DNA of 64,000 bases from Streptomyces sp. TP-A0356 (GTDB lineage: Bacteria; Actinomycetota; Actinomycetes; Streptomycetales; Streptomycetaceae). Positions 55,372 through 63,234 of this stretch are shown piece by piece (position 1 is the first letter of the stretch; the number at the start of each line of letters is the position of its first letter). Where the stretch lies: positions 124,001-188,000 of the forward strand of contig NZ_BBZJ01000020.1 in assembly GCF_001417775.1 (NCBI RefSeq), read 5' to 3'. Both the position numbers and the translations under genes were made by a program. The notes beneath the pieces were generated by a model, which had not been told where the DNA came from, did no database searches, and saw only the letters and a list, made by a program, of their open reading frames with translations.

Positions 55372-55677
55372 TCACTCCGCGTCCGGTCCGTAGACCTCCA
55401 CGCTGTCCGAAACTCGACGCACATGGATGCACTCGCCGGGACACTCCCGAGCCGAATCCACCACATCCGTGAGAAGCGGCAGCGGTACGGGCGTTGCGGC
55501 CCCCTTGGCCTGCAACAGCTCGTCGTCCGGGCCCTTCACGTAGGCCAGGCCGTCGATGTCCAGCTCGAAGACCTCGGGCGCGTACTGGGCGCAGATGCCG
55601 TCGCCGGTACACAGATCCTGGTCGATCCAGACCTCCAGCGCCTCGCCGTCGACTCCGGCCTGCTGCTGCACGGTCAT
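55372..55677 (-). CDS. Small ferredoxin beside the Pup-proteasome locus
   Basis: A 101-residue ferredoxin. Iron-sulfur cysteines are in DLCTGDGICAQYAPEVF (C-x5-C) and RECPGECIHV. The first motif lacks the middle cysteine of C-x2-C-x2-C, which fits a [3Fe-4S] or modified single cluster like those serving P450s. Its start is 245 bases from arc, transcribed divergently. From memory a ferredoxin occupies this spot in other actinobacteria, but its partner is unknown. Confidence 0.85.
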   Translation of the reverse strand: MTVQQQAGVDGEALEVWIDQDLCTGDGICAQYAPEVFELDIDGLAYVKGPDDELLQAKGAATPVPLPLLTDVVDSARECPGECIHVRRVSDSVEVYGPDAE

Positions 55678-55922
55678 CTCCCCTGCCGATTGCTGCGCAG
55701 AGCGGCCCGGGAATCCGGCCAGCTCTGACGGGTGTTGAACACCCCGACCCTACCTTCGGCCGCTTCCCAATCATGTTCGGTGGGTATTCCCCTGGCGTGA
55801 GGGAGAGCGCAAGGGTGAAGATCGGACACACCTCGACAGTCTTTGTGATCTAGGGGTTTCAATCGACACCCACCCAGGTAGGGTCTGGAAGCGTCCAGCT
55901 CCCCTTGGAGGAGGTGAGGACC

Positions 55923-57689
55923 GTGGCAGCCCACGACGACGACATGAACCGCGGCATCCGCCCGGGACGAGGGTCCGAAGACCCGGCCGGGCAGATCGCC
56001 TACCTTGAGCAGGAGATCGCCGTCCTGCGACGCAAGCTCGCCGACTCTCCGCGACACACGAGGATTCTCGAAGAGCGGATCGTCGAGCTGCAGACCAACC
56101 TGGCCGGCGTGTCCGCACAGAACGAGCGGCTCGCCAACACGCTCCGTGAGGCCCGGGACCAGATCGTGGCCCTCAAGGAGGAGGTCGACCGGCTCGCACA
56201 GCCGCCGGCCGGCTTCGGTGTCTTCCTGCAGGCGAACGAGGACGGCACGGCCGACATCTTCACCGGAGGCCGCAAGCTCCGGGTGAACGTCAGCCCCAGC
56301 GTGGAGCTCGACGAGCTCCGCCGCGGCCAGGAACTGATGCTCAACGAGGCGCTCAACGTGGTCGAGGCCATGGAGTACGAGCGGGTCGGGGACATCGTCA
56401 CCCTCAAGGAAGTCCTGGAGGACGGCGAGCGCGCCCTGGTACTCGGGCACACCGACGAGGAACGGGTGGTACGGCTCGCCGAGCCGCTGCTGGACGTCAC
56501 CATCCGCCCCGGCGACGCCCTCCTGCTCGAACCCCGCTCCGGCTACGTCTACGAAGTCGTACCGAAGAGCGAGGTCGAGGAACTCGTCCTCGAAGAGGTA
56601 CCCGACATCGGCTACGAGCAGATCGGCGGACTCGCGGGCCAGATCGAGGCCATCCGCGACGCGGTCGAGCTCCCGTACCTCTACCCCGACCTGTTCAAGG
56701 AGCACGAACTGCGGCCGCCCAAGGGCGTCCTGCTCTACGGGCCCCCCGGATGCGGGAAGACGCTCATCGCCAAGGCCGTGGCCAACTCCCTGGCCAAGAA
56801 GGTCGCCGAAGTCACCGGCCTGGCCGCGGGCAAGAGCTTCTTCCTCAACATCAAGGGCCCCGAGCTGCTGAACAAGTACGTCGGCGAGACCGAGCGGCAG
56901 ATCCGCCTCGTCTTCCAGCGCGCCCGCGAGAAGGCCAGCGAGGGCACCCCCGTCATCGTCTTCTTCGACGAGATGGAATCCCTCTTCCGCACCCGCGGCT
57001 CCGGCGTCAGCTCGGACGTGGAGAACACCATCGTCCCCCAGCTGCTCGCCGAGATCGACGGCGTCGAAGGCCTGCAGAACGTGGTGGTCATCGGCGCCTC
57101 CAACCGCGAGGACATGATCGACCCCGCCATCCTGCGGCCCGGCCGCCTCGATGTGAAGATCAAGATCGAACGTCCGGACGCCGAAGCGGCCAAGGACATC
57201 TTCGGGAAGTACCTCACCGAGAGGCTTCCGCTGCACGCCGAAGACGTCAGCGAGCACGGAGGCGACAAGGCGGCCACCGTCCACGGCATGATCCAGACCG
57301 CCGTGGAACAGATGTACGCCGAGTCCGACGAGAACCGCTTCCTGGAGGTCACCTACGCCAATGGCGACAAGGAAGTCCTCTACTTCAAGGACTTCAACTC
57401 CGGCGCCATGATCGAGAACATCGTCGGCCGCGCCAAGAAGATGGCGATCAAGGACTTCCTCGAACACAACCAGAAGGGCCTCAGGGTCTCCCACCTCCTC
57501 CAGGCGTGCGTGGACGAGTTCAAGGAGAACGAGGACCTGCCCAACACCACGAACCCGGACGACTGGGCCCGGATCTCCGGCAAGAAGGGCGAACGGATCG
57601 TGTACATCCGTACCCTCATCACCGGAAAGCAGGGCGCGGACACCGGACGCTCCATCGACACGGTGGCGAACACCGGTCAGTACCTGTAA
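55923..57689 (+). CDS. arc: Proteasome-associated AAA ATPase ARC (Mpa)
   Basis: A 588-residue AAA+ unfoldase that binds pupylated proteins and feeds them to the 20S proteasome. An N-terminal coiled coil (about 18-85) binds Pup, followed by an OB domain, then the AAA domain: Walker A GPPGCGKT near 273 and Walker B FFDEME with D349-E350. The C-terminus ends QYL, the tail that docks into the proteasome alpha ring. GTG at 55923 follows GGAGGAGG. TAGGGT at 55878 could be the -10 box. A terminator separates it from dop. Confidence 0.96.
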   Translation: MAAHDDDMNRGIRPGRGSEDPAGQIAYLEQEIAVLRRKLADSPRHTRILEERIVELQTNLAGVSAQNERLANTLREARDQIVALKEEVDRLAQPPAGFGVFLQANEDGTADIFTGGRKLRVNVSPSVELDELRRGQELMLNEALNVVEAMEYERVGDIVTLKEVLEDGERALVLGHTDEERVVRLAEPLLDVTIRPGDALLLEPRSGYVYEVVPKSEVEELVLEEVPDIGYEQIGGLAGQIEAIRDAVELPYLYPDLFKEHELRPPKGVLLYGPPGCGKTLIAKAVANSLAKKVAEVTGLAAGKSFFLNIKGPELLNKYVGETERQIRLVFQRAREKASEGTPVIVFFDEMESLFRTRGSGVSSDVENTIVPQLLAEIDGVEGLQNVVVIGASNREDMIDPAILRPGRLDVKIKIERPDAEAAKDIFGKYLTERLPLHAEDVSEHGGDKAATVHGMIQTAVEQMYAESDENRFLEVTYANGDKEVLYFKDFNSGAMIENIVGRAKKMAIKDFLEHNQKGLRVSHLLQACVDEFKENEDLPNTTNPDDWARISGKKGERIVYIRTLITGKQGADTGRSIDTVANTGQYL

Positions 57690-57697
57690 AAGGCGGG

Positions 57698-57735
57698 GCG
57701 GCTGCGGGTGCCCTCACCGGGGTACCCGCAGCCGC
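57698..57735 (+). terminator. Terminator of arc
   Basis: A 15-bp stem (57698-57712 with 57721-57735, one wobble) followed by CTGCTTTT. It implies that dop is transcribed from its own promoter; TAGGCT at 57805-57810 is a candidate. Confidence 0.8.
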
Positions 57736-57924
57736 CTGCTTTTCAGGCCACGGCTGGAGCACAGCAATGACGCAAATGATCTCCCCACCAGCGCAAAGGC
57801 GTTCTAGGCTCTTTCGTACCGCCGCGTCGCGCCGTGCGGGGACGGGCACCGCACGCGCACCGGAGTACCAGCGGTATCTGAGCGCCGCCCCCGACCGAGG
57901 GCGCCGCCGGGCAAGGAGGGCCGC

Positions 57925-59436
57925 ATGACCGTACGGCGAGTAATGGGCATCGAGACGGAGTACGGCATCTCCGTCCCCGGCCACCCCAATGCCAATGCCA
58001 TGCTCACCTCGTCCCAGATCGTCAACGCCTACGCGGCGGCGATGCACCGGGCCCGGCGGGCCCGCTGGGACTTCGAGGAGGAGAACCCGCTGCGGGACGC
58101 GCGAGGCTTCGACCTCGCCCGCGAGGCCGCCGACGCCAGCCAGCTCACCGACGAGGACATCGGCCTCGCCAACGTGATCCTCACCAACGGCGCACGGCTC
58201 TACGTCGACCACGCACACCCCGAGTACAGCGCGCCCGAGGTCACCAACCCCCGCGATGCCGTCCTCTGGGACAAGGCCGGCGAGCGGATCATGGCCGAGG
58301 CCGCAGAACGTGCCGCCCAGCTCCCCGGCGCCCAACCGATCCACCTCTACAAGAACAACACCGACAACAAGGGCGCCTCCTACGGCACGCACGAGAACTA
58401 CCTGATGAAGCGGGAGACCCCGTTCTCGGACATCGTGCGCCACCTCACGCCCTTCTTCGTCTCCCGCCCCGTCTTCGCCGGAGCGGGCCGCGTCGGCATC
58501 GGTCAGGACGGGCACGAACACGGCTTCCAGCTCAGCCAGCGCGCCGACTACTTCGAGGTCGAGGTGGGCCTGGAGACGACGCTGAAGCGCCCGATCATCA
58601 ACACCCGGGACGAGCCGCACGCCGACGCCGAGAAGTACCGGCGACTGCACGTCATCATCGGTGACGCCAACCTGTCCGAAATCTCGACGTACCTGAAGCT
58701 GGGCACCACCGCCCTCGTCCTCTCCATGATCGAGGACGGCTTCATCGCCGTCGACCTCGCCGTCGACCAGCCCGTACGCACCCTCCACCAGGTCTCCCAC
58801 GACCCCACCCTGAAGCGACTGGTCACCCTCCGCAGCGGCCGGACCCTCACCGCGGTCCAGCTCCAGATGGAGTACTACGAGCTGTCGCGCAAATACGTGG
58901 AGGAGCGGTTCGGAGCCGATGCCGACGACCAGACGAAGGACGTCCTCGCCCGCTGGGAAGACACGCTGAACCGCCTGGAGCGTGACCCCATGAGCCTCGC
59001 CGGCGAACTGGACTGGGTCGCCAAACGAGAGCTCATGGAGGGCTACCGGCGCCGTGACGGCCTCGACTGGGACGCCGCCCGCCTTCACCTGGTCGACCTC
59101 CAGTACGCCGACGTACGCGCCGAGAAGGGCCTCTACAACCGTCTGGTGGCCCGCGGCCGCATGAAGCGCCTCCTGGACGAGACCGACGTCGAACGGGCCC
59201 GTACGAAGCCGCCGGAGGACACCCGCGCGTACTTCCGCGGCCGCTGCCTGGAGCAGTACGCCGACGACGTCGCCGCGGCCTCCTGGGACTCGGTGATCTT
59301 CGACCTGCCGGGCCGGGACTCGCTCCAGCGCGTGCCAACCCTGGAACCGCTTCGCGGAACGCGTAATCACGTCAAGGAGCTCCTGGACCGCTGCCGCACG
59401 GCGGAGGACCTGGTCAGGGTCCTGTCCGGGGGCTGA
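57925..59436 (+). CDS. dop: Depupylase/deamidase of Pup
   Basis: A 503-residue carboxylate-amine-ligase-fold enzyme. It deamidates the C-terminal glutamine of Pup and removes Pup from tagged proteins. The ATP/metal site begins MGIETEYGI. D95 in RLYVDHAHPEYSAPE matches the catalytic aspartate known for Dop and distinguishes it, with length and DNKGASYGTHENY, from the ligase PafA. GCAAGGAGG precedes ATG. It lies upstream of pup, as in other actinobacteria. Confidence 0.95.
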   Translation: MTVRRVMGIETEYGISVPGHPNANAMLTSSQIVNAYAAAMHRARRARWDFEEENPLRDARGFDLAREAADASQLTDEDIGLANVILTNGARLYVDHAHPEYSAPEVTNPRDAVLWDKAGERIMAEAAERAAQLPGAQPIHLYKNNTDNKGASYGTHENYLMKRETPFSDIVRHLTPFFVSRPVFAGAGRVGIGQDGHEHGFQLSQRADYFEVEVGLETTLKRPIINTRDEPHADAEKYRRLHVIIGDANLSEISTYLKLGTTALVLSMIEDGFIAVDLAVDQPVRTLHQVSHDPTLKRLVTLRSGRTLTAVQLQMEYYELSRKYVEERFGADADDQTKDVLARWEDTLNRLERDPMSLAGELDWVAKRELMEGYRRRDGLDWDAARLHLVDLQYADVRAEKGLYNRLVARGRMKRLLDETDVERARTKPPEDTRAYFRGRCLEQYADDVAAASWDSVIFDLPGRDSLQRVPTLEPLRGTRNHVKELLDRCRTAEDLVRVLSGG

Positions 59437-59617
59437 GCGGACGCCAGGGACCGTCCCGGCGGACAGGGTGTAAATCCCGGCGGCCGGGAATCATCGAGGT
59501 GCGCCCCGTACGTTGGAGTAACTGCGGGGCCGATGTCGGATCCGGCTTGTAGGGTCTGATCATCACCGATCGGCAGGAATGCCGACCATGTCGGGCGAAC
59601 TGAGCGGGGTGAGGGTT

Positions 59618-59836
59618 ATGGCGACCAAGGACACCGGCGGCGGACAGCAGAAGGCCACGCGCTCCACGGAGGAGGTCGAGGAGCAGGCGCAGGACGCGCA
59701 GGCTCAGGGGGACCTCAAGGAGCGGCACGAGAAACTGAGTGACGACGTGGACTCCGTCCTCGACGAAATCGATGACGTACTCGAGGAGAACGCCGAGGAT
59801 TTCGTGAGGTCCTTCGTGCAAAAGGGTGGACAGTAG
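59618..59836 (+). CDS. pup: Prokaryotic ubiquitin-like protein Pup
   Basis: A 72-residue intrinsically disordered modifier. The acidic helix-forming middle (DDVDSVLDEIDDVLEENAEDF) is the part that binds ARC, and the C-terminus is KGGQ, so Dop must convert Gln to Glu before ligation. ATG at 59618 with GGTGAGGG upstream matches known streptomycete Pup; an ATG 13 codons earlier is less likely. TAGGGT at 59552 may be a -10 box. Confidence 0.97.
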   Translation: MATKDTGGGQQKATRSTEEVEEQAQDAQAQGDLKERHEKLSDDVDSVLDEIDDVLEENAEDFVRSFVQKGGQ

Positions 59837-59880
59837 GGGCTAGGTGGTCACTTCTCCTTCGAACTGAAGGTGGCGGGGGA

Positions 59881-60354
59881 TTGGGAGTGGCTGACGAGCC
59901 GTCCACGAAGCGATGCAGAGGTGGCGAGAGGGCGTTGCCCTTCCCGCTCTCGCTCGGGACAAGAATCGGCGCGATGGCCTGCAGGTGCGGCGCCGGGAGT
60001 GCGTGGCGAAGTACAGCGCTGCCCATTGCCGGCGCCGCCTGCAAGGCGCCCCGGGCCGTTCGGGGCCGCCGGGACCATCTGAAGCGTCGATACGGCATCG
60101 CCGAAGCCGAGCGCGACGAGTTGATCGCCTCCCGAGGGGGCGTCTGCCGCACATGTCCGTCGGCTTCGGCTGCACATGTGGATCACTGCCATGGGACGGG
60201 TAGGGTCCGTGGCGTACTGTGCTTCAGCTGCAATGCCGCACTGGGGCAGTTCAAGGATCGGCCCGAGGTCATGAGGCGGGCTGCTGCATACGTGGAAGGA
60301 ATCGCGTGGAAGCCAACACTCGTAGCACCGGGCGTCTGCCAGCTGCCTTCCTGA
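59881..60354 (+). pseudogene. Frameshifted endonuclease VII-like gene
   Basis: The C-terminal part, in frame to the stop at 60354, is an endonuclease VII/HNH-like domain: RRDHLKRRYGIAEAERDEL, then HVDHCHGTGRVRGVLCFSCNAALGQF with its zinc cysteines. The N-terminal zinc-ribbon region is split between frames: KRCRGGERALPFP (second cysteine replaced by glycine) in this frame, then ARDKNRRDGLQVRRRECVAKYSAAHCRRR in another from about 59945. A stretch expected between the two regions is missing. So there are at least two frame changes and a deletion. It lies between pup and prcB; its end overlaps the prcB start by 49 bases. Confidence 0.65.
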
Positions 60355-61151
60355 CGCCTGGGTCGTCGTCCTTCATGGACTTCCTGTCGGAGCACCAGCC
60401 CAAGCTGCTGCCCGGCAACCGGCAGCTGCCCCCCACCCAGGGCGTGATCGAGGCCCCGCACGGCACCACCATCGTGGCCGTCACGTTCCCCGGCGGCGTG
60501 GTGCTCGCCGGTGACCGGCGGGCGACCATGGGCAATGTCATCGCGCAGCGGGACATCGAGAAGGTGTTCCCGACGGACGAGTACTCGGCCGTCGGCATCG
60601 CCGGCACGGCGGGCCTCGCCGTGGAGATGGTGAAGCTGTTCCAGCTGGAGCTGGAGCACTTCGAGAAGGTCGAGGGCGCCCAGCTCTCCCTGGAGGGCAA
60701 GGCGAACCGCCTGTCGACCATGATCCGTTCCAACCTGGCCATGGCCATGCAGGGCCTGGCCGTGGTCCCGCTCTTCGCCGGTTACGACGTGGACCGCGAC
60801 AGGGGCCGTATCTTCTCCTACGACGTGACGGGCGGCCGCTCCGAGGAGCATGGGTACGCGGCCACGGGCTCCGGCTCGATCTTCGCGCGCGGGTCCATGA
60901 AGAAGCTCTACCGTGAGGACCTGACCGAGGAACAGGCCGCGACCCTGGTGGTCCAGGCCCTGTACGACGCGGCAGACGACGACTCGGCGACCGGTGGTCC
61001 CGATCCCGCCCGCCGGATCTACCCGATCGTCACAGTGATCACCGAGGACGGTTACCGCCGGCTCACCGAGGACGAGGCCGCCGAGACCGCCCAGGCGGTC
61101 CTGCAGAACCGTCTGCAGCAGCCGGACGGCCCGAGGGCCGCCCTGCTCTGA
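60306..61151 (+). CDS. prcB: 20S proteasome beta subunit
   Basis: A 281-residue catalytic subunit. Residues 1-53 are a propeptide, and autocatalytic cleavage before T54 (PHG-TTIVAV) exposes the N-terminal threonine nucleophile. GDRRATMGN and the lysine-bearing strand are intact, and the protein ends with the acidic tail and RAALL typical of streptomycetes. GTG at 60306 follows GGAAGGAA and lies within the decayed endonuclease gene. prcA follows after 65 bases. Confidence 0.96.
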   Translation: MEANTRSTGRLPAAFLTPGSSSFMDFLSEHQPKLLPGNRQLPPTQGVIEAPHGTTIVAVTFPGGVVLAGDRRATMGNVIAQRDIEKVFPTDEYSAVGIAGTAGLAVEMVKLFQLELEHFEKVEGAQLSLEGKANRLSTMIRSNLAMAMQGLAVVPLFAGYDVDRDRGRIFSYDVTGGRSEEHGYAATGSGSIFARGSMKKLYREDLTEEQAATLVVQALYDAADDDSATGGPDPARRIYPIVTVITEDGYRRLTEDEAAETAQAVLQNRLQQPDGPRAALL

Positions 61152-61216
61152 CGGCGAGCGAGCCCGGTTCTTGGCAAGGTGATCGAGTGACTTCGACAGA
61201 AAGGGACGGATAACCG

Positions 61217-61975
61217 GTGTCGACGCCGTTCTATGTCTCCCCCCAGCAGGCCATGGCCGACCGGGCGGAGTACGCCCGCAAGGGCATCGCGCGCGGCCGC
61301 AGCCTGGTCGTGATGCAGTACGCCGACGGCATCGTGTTCGTCGGTGAGAACCCGTCCCGTGCGTTGCACAAGTTCAGTGAGATCTACGACCGGATCGGCT
61401 TCGCGGCCGCCGGTAAGTACAACGAGTACGAGAACCTTCGCATCGGCGGTGTCCGTTACGCGGATCTGCGGGGGTACACGTACGACCGTGGCGATGTGAC
61501 CGCCCGCGGTCTCGCCAACGTCTACGCACAGACGCTGGGCACGATCTTCTCCAGTGCGGCCGAGAAGCCGTACGAGGTGGAGCTGGTGGTCGCCGAGGTG
61601 GGGGAGACCCCGGAGGGCGACCAGATCTACCGTCTGCCGCACGACGGTTCGATCGTGGACGAGCACGGTTCGGTCGCGGTGGGTGGCAATGCGGAGCAGA
61701 TCAGCAGCTTCCTCGACCAGCGTCATCGCGACGGAATGACCCTGGCCGAGGCCCTCAAGCTTGCGGTGCAGGCGCTGTCCCGTGACACGAACGGCAGTGA
61801 GCGGGAGATCCCCGCGGAGCGCCTGGAGGTCGCGGTGCTGGATCGTACGCGTCCGCAGCAGCGCAAGTTCAAGCGGATCGTCGGCCGTCAGCTGGCGCGT
61901 CTGCTGCAGGCGGGCGGTGCGACCACCGCTGCGGAGGCGGAGGCCGAGGCGGAGGGCTCCGAGGACGAGGAGTGA
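61217..61975 (+). CDS. prcA: 20S proteasome alpha subunit
   Basis: A 252-residue structural subunit that forms the outer gated rings. The N-terminus MSTPFYVSPQQAMADRAEYARKG is the alpha-type gate and H0 helix. The fold is complete, and the C-terminus is an acidic, disordered tail (AEAEAEAEGSEDEE). The GTG start at 61217 follows an AGAAAGGGACGGA region. A very stable hairpin terminates the unit. pafA, the Pup ligase, is not in the window and would be expected further along. Confidence 0.95.
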   Translation: MSTPFYVSPQQAMADRAEYARKGIARGRSLVVMQYADGIVFVGENPSRALHKFSEIYDRIGFAAAGKYNEYENLRIGGVRYADLRGYTYDRGDVTARGLANVYAQTLGTIFSSAAEKPYEVELVVAEVGETPEGDQIYRLPHDGSIVDEHGSVAVGGNAEQISSFLDQRHRDGMTLAEALKLAVQALSRDTNGSEREIPAERLEVAVLDRTRPQQRKFKRIVGRQLARLLQAGGATTAAEAEAEAEGSEDEE

Positions 61976-62021
61976 CCGTCGGTTCCGCTTCGTGAGGCGC
62001 CGGGCGCCTCACACGCACCAT

Positions 62022-62060
62022 GCCGCGCGCCCCGCCCGTGTTCCGGGCGGGGCGCGCGGC
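62022..62060. terminator. Bidirectional terminator after prcA
   Basis: A perfect 17-bp stem (62022-62038 with 62044-62060) with a five-base loop, in the gap between convergent prcA and the LacI-type gene. Confidence 0.85.
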
Positions 62061-62068
62061 GTTGTGTG

Positions 62069-63085
62069 TCAGGGGCCCGGGGGCGCCGTGGAGCCGCGCA
62101 CGACCAGTTCGACGGGGATGTCGCCCTGCTCGGTTGCGCGGCCCTCCAGGACGGCGAGGAGGGCTCGCATGCCGCGTTCGCCGAACAGTTCGGCGTCGAG
62201 ACGGACGGTCGTCAGTTCGGGGTCGAGGGCGGTGGCGAGGGCCAGGTCGTCGACGCCGGTGACGGAGAGGTCGTCGGGGATGCGCAGTCCGAGGCGTCGT
62301 GCCGCCTTGTAGGCGCCCGCGGCGAGCTTGTCGTCGTCGCACACGAGGGCGGTGGGCCGGGGGGCTCCCGCGGTGGCGAGGGCGGCTTCGGCGGCGGCGC
62401 GGGCGTCCTCGATGGAGATGGGCGCGCGGGTGGTGCGGAGGCTGGTGCCGGGGGTGCTGGCGAGGCGTGCGGCGAGTTCGCGTGCTCGTATCTCGAAGGT
62501 CCAGGAGGGGACGTCGGCGGCGAGGTGGAGGACGTGGCGGTGGCCGAGGGCGAGGAGGTGGTCGGCCACCTGCCGTGTGCCGTCCGCGATGTCCAGGTTG
62601 ACGGTTGCGGCGCCCAGGCTGCCTTCGGGGTCGCTGTCCAGCATGACCAGGGGGAGCTGGTCGCCGTGGATCGCGGTGAGCGCGTCCGCGGCCATGGAGG
62701 AGGCGATCACGCCGTCGAGCGCCGCTTGTGCGGAGTGGAAGGGGTCCCTGGCGGGGCCGATGCCTTCGGGTGAGGGGTAGAGGACGACGCCGAAGCCGTG
62801 TTCGGCGGCGACGCGGGCCGCGCCGGTGTAGACGCCCGCGAAGAACTCGGTGGTGAGGGCGGGGACCACGAGGAGGACGGTGCGGGTGCGGCCGAGGCGG
62901 AGGTTGCGGGCGGCGAGGTTGGGCCGGTAGCCGAGTTCGCGTGCGGCCTGCCGGACGCGTTCGGCCGTGGTCTCGGAGACGCGTCCGCGCCACTTGTCGC
63001 CGAGGACGAGTGACACCGCGGCCTGGGAGACCCCGGCGGCCTCGGCGACGTCGCGGCTGGTGGGGCGGGTGCTACCTCGTGCCAC
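62069..63085 (-). CDS. LacI-family transcriptional regulator
   Basis: A 338-residue repressor. The helix-turn-helix (about 9-30: SRDVAEAAGVSQAAVSLVL) includes the hinge-region pattern GYRPNLAARNL. The periplasmic-binding-protein-like effector domain follows. It is divergent from an MFS transporter, its likely target, with paired palindromes between. GTG at 63085 is preceded by GCAGG; upstream in-frame starts would add sequence unlike the family. A 22-base tandem duplication (63078-63121) covers the start-codon region. Confidence 0.85.
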   Translation of the reverse strand: MARGSTRPTSRDVAEAAGVSQAAVSLVLGDKWRGRVSETTAERVRQAARELGYRPNLAARNLRLGRTRTVLLVVPALTTEFFAGVYTGAARVAAEHGFGVVLYPSPEGIGPARDPFHSAQAALDGVIASSMAADALTAIHGDQLPLVMLDSDPEGSLGAATVNLDIADGTRQVADHLLALGHRHVLHLAADVPSWTFEIRARELAARLASTPGTSLRTTRAPISIEDARAAAEAALATAGAPRPTALVCDDDKLAAGAYKAARRLGLRIPDDLSVTGVDDLALATALDPELTTVRLDAELFGERGMRALLAVLEGRATEQGDIPVELVVRGSTAPPGP

Positions 63086-63148
63086 CGTGGACCTGCTCTC
63101 GTGCCACCGTCGGCCTGCTCTCGTCTGGACTCGCGGACAGCGCACATG

Positions 63149-63177
63149 GTACGTATGACCGGGGACGTTATACGTAC
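63149..63177. promoter_or_regulatory. Paired TACGTA operators between lacI-type gene and MFS gene
   Basis: GTACGTAT (63149-63156) and ATACGTAC (63170-63177) are perfect 8-bp inverted repeats. Each is a small palindrome on CG, and the centres are 21 bases (two helical turns) apart. They lie 65 bases from the regulator start and overlap probable -10 boxes (TATACG). This fits LacI-type co-operative binding. Confidence 0.65.
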
Positions 63178-63234
63178 AACTTGGCTACCTGGCCCACGGG
63201 CGGACGACGGAGAAGCAGTCGGGAAGGGATGGAC

